From the NCBI GenBank assembly GCA_001804705.1, contig MHAY01000037.1, positions 1-64,000 on the forward strand: 64,000 nt of DNA, in the 5' to 3' direction. Below, piece by piece: positions 19,201-27,089 of the stretch. The first letter of the stretch is position 1; every line of letters begins with the position of its first letter. Source of the stretch: Ignavibacteria bacterium RIFOXYC2_FULL_35_21 (GTDB lineage: Bacteria; Bacteroidota; Ignavibacteria; Kapaibacteriales; UBA2268). The notes beneath the pieces are model-generated. The model was not told the origin of the DNA. It ran no database searches and saw only the letters and a list, made by a program, of their open reading frames with translations. A program made the position numbers and the translations under genes.

Positions 19201-19385
19201 AACATATAAGACTTGCTGAACTTGGGGAAAAAGCACATAAAAAAGCTACTAAATACACAAATGATAATCCGCCAAAACAGGAATTAACAACCTTTCATCT
19301 TGGCAGGCTACGTTTAGCTATAAAGAATCATTTAAAATCAGAAATGTCTGAAATTGATGGGATAGTTAAGGAATTAATAAAGTAG
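16218..19385 (+). CDS. type IIG-like restriction-modification protein (N6-adenine methylase fused to nuclease-like domain), 1055 aa
   Basis: A single large protein with a gamma-class N6-adenine methyltransferase core: the SAM-binding motif DPASGSGSF at about residue 372, preceded by LGEYYTPDWLCE, and the catalytic motif NPPWF at about 570. The N-terminus has a PD-(D/E)xK-like signature (GSADTLYDKVIIEFE, D72, E81, E83) with a beta strand TLIASDFINWKIF, consistent with a nuclease domain. The ~450-aa C-terminal part would hold target recognition. With no separate specificity or nuclease gene beside it, a type IIG enzyme is the best fit; a BREX PglX-like or phage-defence methylase is the alternative. 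Nuclease activity is inferred, because the usual K of ExK is not obvious. Confidence 0.8.
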   Translation: MTSRKELILFYLNRIKSANKETAKKEIFKELLNRLYSSNPEILEIINKISLGAETTILNIPRKDKLHRGSADTLYDKVIIEFENDLKVTLNHAKEQLSGYLLGQFNSGEGYNFTLIASDFINWKIFSPDVSCLDCLDTLKEDELVLNENIGLSFTLNQDNTEDFYFWLDRVLFKTVRQKATLKRIQEAFGHQSNVFIECFRELSKWYNDAKKFGEVQVAFDEWGKFLSIAYGSYEATDDNFMIHTYLSVFSKMLAYSIITNDEFINDDEMKEIISGKIFDDKNIINFVENDFFYWVKNERLFRKLKKVFRLIAQEISAYDFTNVDEDVMKGVYQELIDLDTRHALGEYYTPDWLCERIVNEFNFKKEDKILDPASGSGSFLRAAIHRMKKLYPYKPIDELFNQIYGIDIHPLSVQITKTTMLISIGEELKSNKKPIHLNIILANTLLAPEGVQDLFGGQFSLSIDKEKYKLNTQILEDVRLFDEALDICEKIAEQTLGKKQETIEGFENTLQKIYINGGLTQPVVESFYKLYLGFKKVKEKGRNSIWKFIIQNLYKPYFLAGKFDYVIGNPPWFTYSSIQNEEYQDILNQIAEKHLVKPEKVANFPHLEIAVIFLAYCSSYFLKENGKLAFVLPRSIFSADHHDNTRSGKASGFRLTQIWDLKDVSPLFNVPSCVMIAEKGNNNKKLPATGLDGIVFNGRLKVHNCHLPEALNHIRETDVKWYYVQQGKATAFSTSKKKIQNRINPYRSKFKQGATIVPRTFYFVEFSQQAPPDLLDRIVVLKTAESIKSEMKRPWKGLFMKDRMESRFLFRTVLSKSILPFTLFEPIMVVLPLLIEEVQKGIKKIRLSSSTEIRREGCLEASGWFLKAERYWEQLRTEKSKKMLLTDRLDYHRGLTGQNLNAPYLVLYNSSAKDANAVVVQRKDIDLELIIDSKAYWFGTNKIKESYYLVSVLNSSFLNVLMKDFQTRGLFGPRDVSKKILDIYFPEFDNTNKKHIRLAELGEKAHKKATKYTNDNPPKQELTTFHLGRLRLAIKNHLKSEMSEIDGIVKELIK

Positions 19386-19402
19386 TTATTTACTAATTTC
19401 TA

Positions 19403-22400
19403 TCATTGCCTTATATCTTCCTCCGCCTTTTTAATCAACAGATGTATTCTGTTGTGCAGGTTCACCTGGCTGTTGCCGGCGTCAATGTCGAGAAATTGAA
19501 GATTCAGGTCGGGATGTATATTCTTGATTGATTTTTCTACGCCGCGTGCAACGATATGATTGGCTATGCAACCGAAAGGCTGCATACAGAGAATATTCTT
19601 TATCCCTTCTTCTGCAAAAGTTAATATTTCACCTGATATCATCCACCCTTCGCCAAAGTAATGATTCGACATACTCATTATCTTTTCTGCCTTATTTGCA
19701 ATTTGTCGTACAGAGTGTCTCGGAGAGAAAAATTTAAAATTCTTCATTACTTTGTCAAATTGCATGCATCTGTGGTCGAAATATTTTTCAAGCAATATTG
19801 CAAGTTTCCTTGTTATAGGCTTTTTTTCAATTTTCAAAGTATGTTTATAATTTACATTTATTAGCCATTGAACAAACATATTTATCAGTGGCGGAAATAT
19901 TACTTCAATCCCTTTCTTAGTCAGTTCCTCTGCTATTTTATGATTACCCATCGGATTGTATTTGACATATACTTCGCCGACTACACCGATTTTTGGTACA
20001 TTGATTCTTTCAATTTCAATGTTATTGAATTCACTGACTGCAACTGATAAATGTTTCAGTATGCTTTTTAAATCATTTTTTTCTATAAAGGGAGTAATTA
20101 TCGAGTTGTATTTATCTGCTATTCTCCAGGCATCACCCTTGTTTTTTTCTCTGGGTGCTATGGCATGATACATTTGCGAAATTGCATCACCAAAAAGAAT
20201 GCTTGTAATCCCGAGAACAGTAAGTTTTTTCTTACTTAGTTTAAAACCGGGTTGATTATTTAGTTTATTTGCAAGTGTAATTCCAACGACAGGCACATCT
20301 GCGAAACCATTTTTAACGAGAGCCTTTTTGATTAATGAAAGGTAATTCGATGCCCTGCATTGTCCTCCTGTCTGCGTAATTCCGACTGCTATTTCATTTG
20401 TGTCATACTTCCCGGATTTCAGAGCTTTTAATATATCTCCAATCACAAGGGTTGCAGGATAACAGATTTCATTATTCACATATTTTAATCCAAGCTCCAA
20501 GGAGTCATGGTCGGATGGTGGAAGAATTTCAGCCTTGTATCCCATCGCTGAAAATGGTCCCGTAAGATAAGCCGAATGAAAAGGTGAGAAATAGGGTATA
20601 AGAACCGTTCGCTTACTATCTTCCTTTAAAAAAGGTTTTGTAGTTTTTCTTTTTATATCTTTGTTGGTAGAATTTCCGTTATTTTCTCTCAGCCTCATTG
20701 ATTCGACAAGTGAGCGTAATCTTAATTTCATAGAACCTGTGCTTGTCAACTCGTCTATTCTGATGAGTGTAAAATTCTTTCCGTAGGATTCAATTATTTC
20801 TTTTGTCTCATCTATAGCAATTGTGTCAGGGCCACAACCGAAATTATTTAATAGAACATACTCGACATCTTTCTGTTTGCCGGCCCATTTTGCTATTCTG
20901 TAGATTATGTTCGGATAAGCCCACTGAGACAGTACACCCAAATCATTCAATTTTTGATTGTCATCGAGTGGAATGGAATCTTCTGTTAACACATCATAAC
21001 CGAAATCACATATCATTTCGGGTATATTATGATTTATAAGCTTATCTATCTGATAGGGCCTGCCCGAAAGAAGGAGCAATCCTCTTTTTTCATTTCTGGC
21101 TTTCCCGATTATTTCTTTTCCTTTATTTATTAATTGATTTTTAAAATTTTCGTGTTCCTGCAAGGCAAGACTGAAAGCCTTATTGAAGGTTTTCTTTTTA
21201 ACATTAAACTGTTTTAAGTAATTGAAGCTTGCATCTTCAAGTAGCCCGACATTTTTAAAATTAATATTCGGTGAGTCGAATTGAACATTATATTTTTTTT
21301 CTGGTTCAACTGAACTTCTTATAACATCCGGATAACCGCTGATGACGGGACAATTGTAGCAGTTGGATGTTTCAGGAAATTCGTTTTTTTCAAATGTTAC
21401 AATTGGATAGAATATTCTCTCAACACCGGAATTAATAAGATTAATAATATGACCGTGAACAATCTTAGCAGGATAGCAGATATTATCCGACATTATTGTT
21501 CCACTTCCTAAATCACTCATGTCGTTCGATGATTTGTCTGATAGTTTAATTTCAATTCCACATTCAACGAACAGTTTTGCCCAAAATGGAAAATTTTCAA
21601 AAAAATTGAGTACCCGGGGTATTCCTAATATTAATTTTGCATTTGCTTCGGGTTTTAATTTTCTATTGAAGAGTAAATCAAACTTGTAATCAGGCATATT
21701 AAAACCTTTTTCATTTTTTCTCCCTGTATTTGTATAAATTTTCTCACATCGGTTGCCTGTATTATAAACATTCCCATTACCGAAATTCAATTTGCTCACA
21801 GTGCAGGTATTCTCACATCCCTTGCAGTGAATGAATTTTACATTATAATTGCCGAGCGTGTCAATATTTTCAAAATTTCTGAAAGTACCCGTGAGATTTT
21901 CACCCTTTTGAAATTTATCGAGTGCTGTCAATGCAGCTCCATAAGCTCCCATTAGTTCTGAGATGTCAGGATTAATAACCTTTCTGCCAAGTACATTCTC
22001 GAATGCCTTCAGTACAGCGATATTCTTAAATGTACCTCCCTGAACAATTATATTTTCACCCAGAATAGAATTATCAAAAATTTTCAGGACTTTATGCAGG
22101 CAATTGTTAATCACAGAATAAGCCAGTCCTGCTGAAATATCTTCGGCTGATGCTCCTTCCCTGAATGACTGCTTCACCTTGGAATTCATAAAAACTGTGC
22201 ATCTTGTCCCAAGGTCGCATGGTTTTGAAGAATTGACTGCAATGTCTGCGAATTTATCAACCGTATAGTTCAATGAATTTGCAAAGGTCTCGATGAATGA
22301 ACCGCAACCTGATGAACATGCCTCATTGACTTCAATGTTACTTATTATTCCATCCTTGACAAAGATTGCCTTCATATCCTGTCCGCCAATATCGAGTATG

Positions 22401-23671
22401 AAAGAAACATTTTCATTAAAAACTTTTGCGGCTCTGTAGTGTGATAAGGTTTCGACAATGCCGAAATCAAGAGCATAAGCAGCTTTTATGAGGTCTTCAC
22501 CATAACCTGTTACAGCACTTGATATAATACTCAAATGAATATTATTTTTATCAATTATTTTTTTCAGATTCATCATGCCTTCACGGACTGCACCTATCGG
22601 GTCGGCATTATTATTTTTATAAAAATGATATGCTATTTGGCCTAGTTCGTCAATCAAAACTATCTTTGTCGTTGTTGAGCCAGAATCAATTCCGAGAAAA
22701 GCATTTTTAACGTCCATTTCTTTAATCGAAATTCTTTTTGCTTTTGCAGATGATTTATTTTGTTTCCATTTGAAAAGCTCTACTGAACTTGAAAAAAGAG
22801 GCTGAATGCCATTAAGATATGTCTTTTTTGCTTTATCATCTCCTGACAATTTATTGATAAGTGAATCCAAATCGCTTATGTATCTATCGGAAATATTTGC
22901 CAAAGCCGTTCCCGACGCTGCGAGTAGCTCAGGATTCTGTATTTTAATAATTTGGTTATCGTCAAATCCGAACAATCTAATAACAATATTTCTGAGTTCT
23001 GTTAGAAAAGTTAAGGGGCCACCCGATAAAATCAATTTCGGAAATACATCCGAACCGTGGAGAAGTGAATTTTTTATTTGAATTGCAATCGCATGGAAAA
23101 CAGATGCGGCAATATCTTCTTTCGGTATTTCCCTGCTCAACAGGTTTTGGACATCTGTTTTTGCGAATACTCCACATCGCGAAGCAATCGGATGAATTTC
23201 CTTAAATCCTTTTGCAAGTTCATTCAGTTTTTCAAGGGAGATATTAAGTAGCGAAGCCATCTGGTCAATAAAAGCACCTGTACCTCCGGCACAACTGCTG
23301 TTCATTCTTATGTCATGTCCGGATTTTTCATTAAAGAAGATGATTTTGGAATCCTCGCCTCCAATGTCAATCAATGTTCTGGATTCGGGATAAAATTTAG
23401 AAGTATATTCTGCTGATGCAATAAGTTCCTGGACAAATGTAATACCAAGCTTCTCCGATAATCCCATACCTGCACTTCCTGTAATGGCTATGCTTAATTC
23501 CTTATTCCCAATTTCCTTCTTAGCATCATTTAGAACATCAATTAAAGTTACTTTGATATCGCCATAATGCCTTCGGTAATCAGAAAATACAGGATTGTTT
23601 GTATTATTTAGTACAACCACCTTTGCGGTAGTTGAACCAATATCTATACCAGTTAAAAATCTTTCATTCAT
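19403..23671 (-). CDS. giant BadF/BadG/BcrA/BcrD-type (HgdC-like) ATPase with DUF2229 and HgdB-like regions, 1422 aa
   Basis: Two ASKHA ATPase modules in tandem: the first opens with LTGIDIGSTTAKVVVL and has the IDIGGEDSKII and SCAGGTGAF motifs; the second opens with FLGIDSGSTTTKIVLI (~residue 325) with DIGGQDMKAI and ACSSGCGSF. The cysteines in CSSGCGS/CAGGTG regions are where the 4Fe-4S cluster of 2-hydroxyacyl-CoA dehydratase activators sits. A cysteine cluster (CKGCENTCTVSK) follows, then a ~700-aa DUF2229/HgdB-like part with CYPAKIVHGH and CYPATLVIGD. Members of this fused family are widespread in anaerobes; the substrate is unknown. The start MNERFLTGID at 23671 is preferred, with GGCGG upstream; the frame extends 17 codons further. 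Confidence 0.85.
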   Translation of the reverse strand: MNERFLTGIDIGSTTAKVVVLNNTNNPVFSDYRRHYGDIKVTLIDVLNDAKKEIGNKELSIAITGSAGMGLSEKLGITFVQELIASAEYTSKFYPESRTLIDIGGEDSKIIFFNEKSGHDIRMNSSCAGGTGAFIDQMASLLNISLEKLNELAKGFKEIHPIASRCGVFAKTDVQNLLSREIPKEDIAASVFHAIAIQIKNSLLHGSDVFPKLILSGGPLTFLTELRNIVIRLFGFDDNQIIKIQNPELLAASGTALANISDRYISDLDSLINKLSGDDKAKKTYLNGIQPLFSSSVELFKWKQNKSSAKAKRISIKEMDVKNAFLGIDSGSTTTKIVLIDELGQIAYHFYKNNNADPIGAVREGMMNLKKIIDKNNIHLSIISSAVTGYGEDLIKAAYALDFGIVETLSHYRAAKVFNENVSFILDIGGQDMKAIFVKDGIISNIEVNEACSSGCGSFIETFANSLNYTVDKFADIAVNSSKPCDLGTRCTVFMNSKVKQSFREGASAEDISAGLAYSVINNCLHKVLKIFDNSILGENIIVQGGTFKNIAVLKAFENVLGRKVINPDISELMGAYGAALTALDKFQKGENLTGTFRNFENIDTLGNYNVKFIHCKGCENTCTVSKLNFGNGNVYNTGNRCEKIYTNTGRKNEKGFNMPDYKFDLLFNRKLKPEANAKLILGIPRVLNFFENFPFWAKLFVECGIEIKLSDKSSNDMSDLGSGTIMSDNICYPAKIVHGHIINLINSGVERIFYPIVTFEKNEFPETSNCYNCPVISGYPDVIRSSVEPEKKYNVQFDSPNINFKNVGLLEDASFNYLKQFNVKKKTFNKAFSLALQEHENFKNQLINKGKEIIGKARNEKRGLLLLSGRPYQIDKLINHNIPEMICDFGYDVLTEDSIPLDDNQKLNDLGVLSQWAYPNIIYRIAKWAGKQKDVEYVLLNNFGCGPDTIAIDETKEIIESYGKNFTLIRIDELTSTGSMKLRLRSLVESMRLRENNGNSTNKDIKRKTTKPFLKEDSKRTVLIPYFSPFHSAYLTGPFSAMGYKAEILPPSDHDSLELGLKYVNNEICYPATLVIGDILKALKSGKYDTNEIAVGITQTGGQCRASNYLSLIKKALVKNGFADVPVVGITLANKLNNQPGFKLSKKKLTVLGITSILFGDAISQMYHAIAPREKNKGDAWRIADKYNSIITPFIEKNDLKSILKHLSVAVSEFNNIEIERINVPKIGVVGEVYVKYNPMGNHKIAEELTKKGIEVIFPPLINMFVQWLINVNYKHTLKIEKKPITRKLAILLEKYFDHRCMQFDKVMKNFKFFSPRHSVRQIANKAEKIMSMSNHYFGEGWMISGEILTFAEEGIKNILCMQPFGCIANHIVARGVEKSIKNIHPDLNLQFLDIDAGNSQVNLHNRIHLLIKKAEEDIRQ

Positions 23672-23879
23672 TCCGCCACCGAAAATGAAAATGAACCTCA
23701 TGCCGAAAATTAAATAATTCAAATATTTATCGGCATTTCCGAATTTCGGGACTATTAAATTAATACATTTTTTAATAAATAGGTCGAAAATTTAATTATG
23801 TAAAATAATATTACTAAATAACTATCTATATTATTGTTTGGCTTAAATTTTGTAAGTTTTATTTTATTTAACATTTATT

Positions 23880-25160
23880 GTGACTGATTATCTTGGAATA
23901 GCGGAAGGAGAAGGTATTAAGCCTTTAAATCCTCAGGAAAGGAAGGAGAAGGATTACCTTAGATTACCATTAAGCCGAAGAACAAAGGATATTCAGCTTA
24001 GGGTAGGAGAGGTGTTGCAGGCAACAATACTGGAAGTCCTTTCTCCACAGGAAGCCATTGTTCAGCTTCCAACGGGGACAGTGCATGCTTTCATTCACGG
24101 GAGGTTGAAAAAAGGGGATATTGTTTTTCTTCGTGTCCAGGAAACAGCTCCTAATTTAGTGTTGAGAATTCATTCGGTATCCTATTTAAAAAATGGTATG
24201 GAGCTTCCTCTGCTGGAAATTCTCAGGATTCTTGATTTACCTGAATCACAATTCTTCAGGGAGACTGTCAATTATTTAAAAAAGCACCGAACTTACATTT
24301 TACGGGATGAAGCTTTGCTCATTGAAAATTCATTTACTGCAATTGAAGAATCAATCAGAAAAGATTATAGCACGGATGTGTTTTTCTCAGCCATTATTTT
24401 TATACACGAAAACAAACTACCGATTGATTCGAGAATATTTCTGAAAATTGCTCCTGTTCTGTCAGGAAATAATTTTGTATTCGATCTATTGAAAGAATTT
24501 GAACAATTATATTCAAATCTACCCGATTCACTGAGATATAAACTCGATACCTACTTCAGTTTGATTAAATCAGAATCAACATCACTGAATAAACTTCTTG
24601 ACGTTTTTCTTATTGGTTCTACGAACAGTGAAAAGTCTTCATTTTATGATACTTTAATTGAAATATTACTTATTAAAGATGAAGATACGACAAGAGAAAT
24701 AAAAAAAGTCAAAGATATGGCGAAAAGATTGATTCAGGTGATTGAAGGACAGCACTTTGTGAATACATTCGGAATCAACAATAATTCTGCATTATATTTT
24801 TATTTGCCATTTCCCTATCAAAATTCTTATGCAATTTCCAAGATTATTATAAGGAGCAGTCATGTTTCTAAACAATCAGAAAAAAGAATAATTAAATTTA
24901 CAATAATAACACTCACTTCTGAACTTGCTGAAATTGTAACTACCGGAGAATTAACCACCGGAACCATTAATATAAACTTTTTGACAGGTTCCAATGATTT
25001 GGCTAATTTATTCTCAAAACACATTGCTGAACTCAAAGATAAACTTAAATTGGGTGCTAAGGAGGTTAGTATAACGACGGCTAAGGATGTTCGGGGAACA
25101 AAATCCGGTACTTTGGAAGAAGGGAGGCAGCAGCCAACAAATTTTTCAATAGTTGTATAA
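23880..25160 (+). CDS. possible FliK-like (flagellar hook-length) protein, 426 aa
   Basis: Not firmly recognised. Residues ~40-105 form a beta module (VGEVLQATILEVLSPQEAIV, LKKGDIVFLRVQ) of the kind at the N-terminus of FliK-like proteins, and the last ~120 residues (YFYLPFPYQNSYAISKI, then strands and LKDKLKLGAKEVSI) resemble the Flg_hook C-terminal domain in layout. The middle is helical. With flhA in the window a flagellar or export role is possible, but this is inference from pattern only. GTG start at 23880, no strong ribosome site. The AI-2E family gene follows after 16 nt. Confidence 0.4.
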   Translation: MTDYLGIAEGEGIKPLNPQERKEKDYLRLPLSRRTKDIQLRVGEVLQATILEVLSPQEAIVQLPTGTVHAFIHGRLKKGDIVFLRVQETAPNLVLRIHSVSYLKNGMELPLLEILRILDLPESQFFRETVNYLKKHRTYILRDEALLIENSFTAIEESIRKDYSTDVFFSAIIFIHENKLPIDSRIFLKIAPVLSGNNFVFDLLKEFEQLYSNLPDSLRYKLDTYFSLIKSESTSLNKLLDVFLIGSTNSEKSSFYDTLIEILLIKDEDTTREIKKVKDMAKRLIQVIEGQHFVNTFGINNNSALYFYLPFPYQNSYAISKIIIRSSHVSKQSEKRIIKFTIITLTSELAEIVTTGELTTGTININFLTGSNDLANLFSKHIAELKDKLKLGAKEVSITTAKDVRGTKSGTLEEGRQQPTNFSIVV

Positions 25161-25176
25161 TGTAAATAGGTACTTT

Positions 25177-26232
25177 ATGGATTCGACAATTAAAACAATT
25201 TTGTTAATTTTTCTTTTCGTATTGGTATTCTATCTGCTTTCGGTTCTTTCTTCGATTCTGTTACCATTGGTGCTGGCATTTCTTTTGGCAGTGATGTTTC
25301 AGCCGCTCATAGCATTATTGAAAAAAATTAAAGTGCCTTCCTTTCTGATTCTTCCGGCTGTTTCAATTATCACATTAGCATTTATTTTTTTGATTTTGAA
25401 CATAATTTATCAGACTTCAACAGATATGGCAGCTCAGAAAGATTATATTGCATATAGGTTCCAATCAAAGCTTGAAGGATTTTTCAACTGGATACAATCA
25501 ATTTCCGGCGGAGCTATTAATACCGATTTTCTATATAAACAAATAAATGAAATACCAAAAAGCGACTGGTTTTCAAATACAGCAGGAAGCGTTGCAAAAA
25601 GTATAAGTTCATTCACAGGTTCCTTTGTAATGTTTGCTATATACTACATAGTGCTCTTGTCAGGAATGTCCGGGTATAAAAAATATGTTAGGTATGTAGG
25701 CGGAGACAAAAGCAGTACTTTACTCGAAACTTATGAGAAAGTTCAAAAATCTGTCTTTTCATATATGATAATCAAAACTTTGCTCAACCTTGCATCAGGC
25801 TTGATGGTAACCTTGATTTGCCTTGCGTTCGGTGTCAAGTTTGCGGTATTTTGGGGTTTCATAGCTTTTCTTGTAATTTATATCCCATCATTCGGTTCGA
25901 TTATAGCGACTGTATTCCCTGTTTTAATGGCAATTATTCAATTTGATTCTTTCAATAAAATTCTATTATTCTTCTTATGCATATTTGTTGTGCTGTTAAT
26001 TAATGGTAGTATCATCGAACCAAAGGTTATGGGAATAAGGCTGAGGCTCAATACTGTAACTGTGATTTTCGGCTTAGTTTTCTGGGGCTATTTGTGGGGA
26101 ATACCCGGAATGATGCTCTCAGTACCATTGATGGTGATATTGAAACTTGTATTCGAGCATTTCCCGACATTGAGTATAGTAAGCAGACTGATGGGCTATC
26201 CTGAAAAGGAAGCAGAAAAAGTAAAAGTATGA
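25177..26232 (+). CDS. AI-2E family transporter/permease, 351 aa
   Basis: A polytopic membrane protein with the family pattern: two or three N-terminal helices, an extended soluble stretch (~70-150), then C-terminal helices ending in IIEPKVMGIRLRLNTVTVI and WGIPGMMLSVPL, motifs shared by TqsA/PerM/YhhQ-type proteins. Some members export AI-2 or act as Na+/H+ antiporters; the substrate here is unknown. ATG at 25177 is chosen because AATAGG sits 6 nt upstream; a TTG at 25153 would overlap the previous gene. Confidence 0.85.
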   Translation: MDSTIKTILLIFLFVLVFYLLSVLSSILLPLVLAFLLAVMFQPLIALLKKIKVPSFLILPAVSIITLAFIFLILNIIYQTSTDMAAQKDYIAYRFQSKLEGFFNWIQSISGGAINTDFLYKQINEIPKSDWFSNTAGSVAKSISSFTGSFVMFAIYYIVLLSGMSGYKKYVRYVGGDKSSTLLETYEKVQKSVFSYMIIKTLLNLASGLMVTLICLAFGVKFAVFWGFIAFLVIYIPSFGSIIATVFPVLMAIIQFDSFNKILLFFLCIFVVLLINGSIIEPKVMGIRLRLNTVTVIFGLVFWGYLWGIPGMMLSVPLMVILKLVFEHFPTLSIVSRLMGYPEKEAEKVKV

Positions 26233-26307
26233 AGAAGTAAAATGAATCTGAGAAGAAAATATAAAATAATTTATAACGTTTAAATCATTTTTAATTGGTA
26301 AATGATT

Positions 26308-26481
26308 ATGGCAAAATCCTTTTTTACAGCAGTTGTTCATCTTGAAGATGACATATATGTAGCTGAATGTCCCGAAGTAGGTACAGTCAGCCAAGGTCCA
26401 ACAATTGAAGAAGCCATAGAAAATCTTAAGGAAGCAACTGAGTTATATCTGGAAGAATTTTTTGTTGATCGGTTCAACTAA
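26308..26481 (+). CDS. solo HicB-like antitoxin-type protein, 57 aa
   Basis: The sequence reads as the compact HicB-like fold: an N-terminal strand pair (FFTAVVHLEDD, IYVAECPEVG), then SQGPTIEEAIENLKEATELYLEE, the conserved HicB helix. It lacks the C-terminal DNA-binding extension of full HicB. No HicA is directly attached, but a hicA-hicB pair starts 34 nt downstream, so it may be an added or orphan antitoxin of the same cluster. An ATG two codons earlier (26302) is possible; the weak GG upstream fits 26308 better. Confidence 0.7.
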   Translation: MAKSFFTAVVHLEDDIYVAECPEVGTVSQGPTIEEAIENLKEATELYLEEFFVDRFN

Positions 26482-26515
26482 ATAATTATATTTTTAATCA
26501 ATCCGTTACTAAATA

Positions 26516-26773
26516 ATGACAAGTAAAGTTAAATTATTTAATAAAATTTTCAACAATCCGAAGAATATTCATTTTATTGAATTGAATTCAATTTTACTTG
26601 AATTAGGTTATGAGCGAAGGCAGAGTGGAAAAGGTAGTAGCCATTATGTGTATAGTCATCCAAATATTGATATGTTAGTTGTATTAGTTTCTCATGGAAA
26701 AAATGATGTATTACCTGAGTACCAAGTGAAAAAAGCTATTCAATCAATTAGAATTCTTCAGGAGGAAAAATGA
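26516..26773 (+). CDS. hicA: HicA-family toxin (mRNA interferase), 85 aa
   Basis: Small dsRBD-like protein of the HicA/YcfA type. The catalytic histidine is in GKGSSHYVY (His43), followed by HPNIDMLVVLVSHGKND and a helix beginning YQVKKAIQSI. HicA toxins cleave mRNA when the antitoxin is lost. The ~20 extra N-terminal residues (NKIFNNPKNIHFIELNSILL) are normal for this branch. The stop overlaps the start of hicB in ATGA, the standard toxin-antitoxin coupling. Confidence 0.8.
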   Translation: MTSKVKLFNKIFNNPKNIHFIELNSILLELGYERRQSGKGSSHYVYSHPNIDMLVVLVSHGKNDVLPEYQVKKAIQSIRILQEEK

Positions 26774-27057
26774 AAAATATTGAATATTGTATGAAGTTTA
26801 ATTATAATGTTGAAATTAGATTTATGCCTGATGGTATATATTGTGCTGAAATAAAAGATATTCCAGGTCTTGCTGCTTATGGAAATTCAATGAAGAAAGC
26901 ACTTGATGAATTGGAAAAAGTCAAAAGAGTTGCATTCGAGATAATGTTATCACAAAATAAAGAGATTCCTTTACCTAAAGTCAAACTTGAAATACCTATT
27001 CATTCATTTGAAAAATTAAGCAATAAAAAATTATTACAAGATTTTGTGATTACTTGA
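26770..27057 (+). CDS. hicB: HicB-family antitoxin, 95 aa
   Basis: Partner of the upstream HicA gene: starts inside its stop codon, with AGGAGG about 6 nt before the ATG. Residues 10-65 have the partial RNase H-like HicB fold (VEIRFMPDGIYCAEIKDIPG, then GNSMKKALDELEKVKRVAFE). The C-terminal ~30 residues are short and lack a clear ribbon-helix-helix motif, so autorepression may be weak or use another surface. Confidence 0.75.
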   Translation: MKNIEYCMKFNYNVEIRFMPDGIYCAEIKDIPGLAAYGNSMKKALDELEKVKRVAFEIMLSQNKEIPLPKVKLEIPIHSFEKLSNKKLLQDFVIT

Positions 27058-27089
27058 TATATAGTTGATAGTGATATTTAAATAATCAA

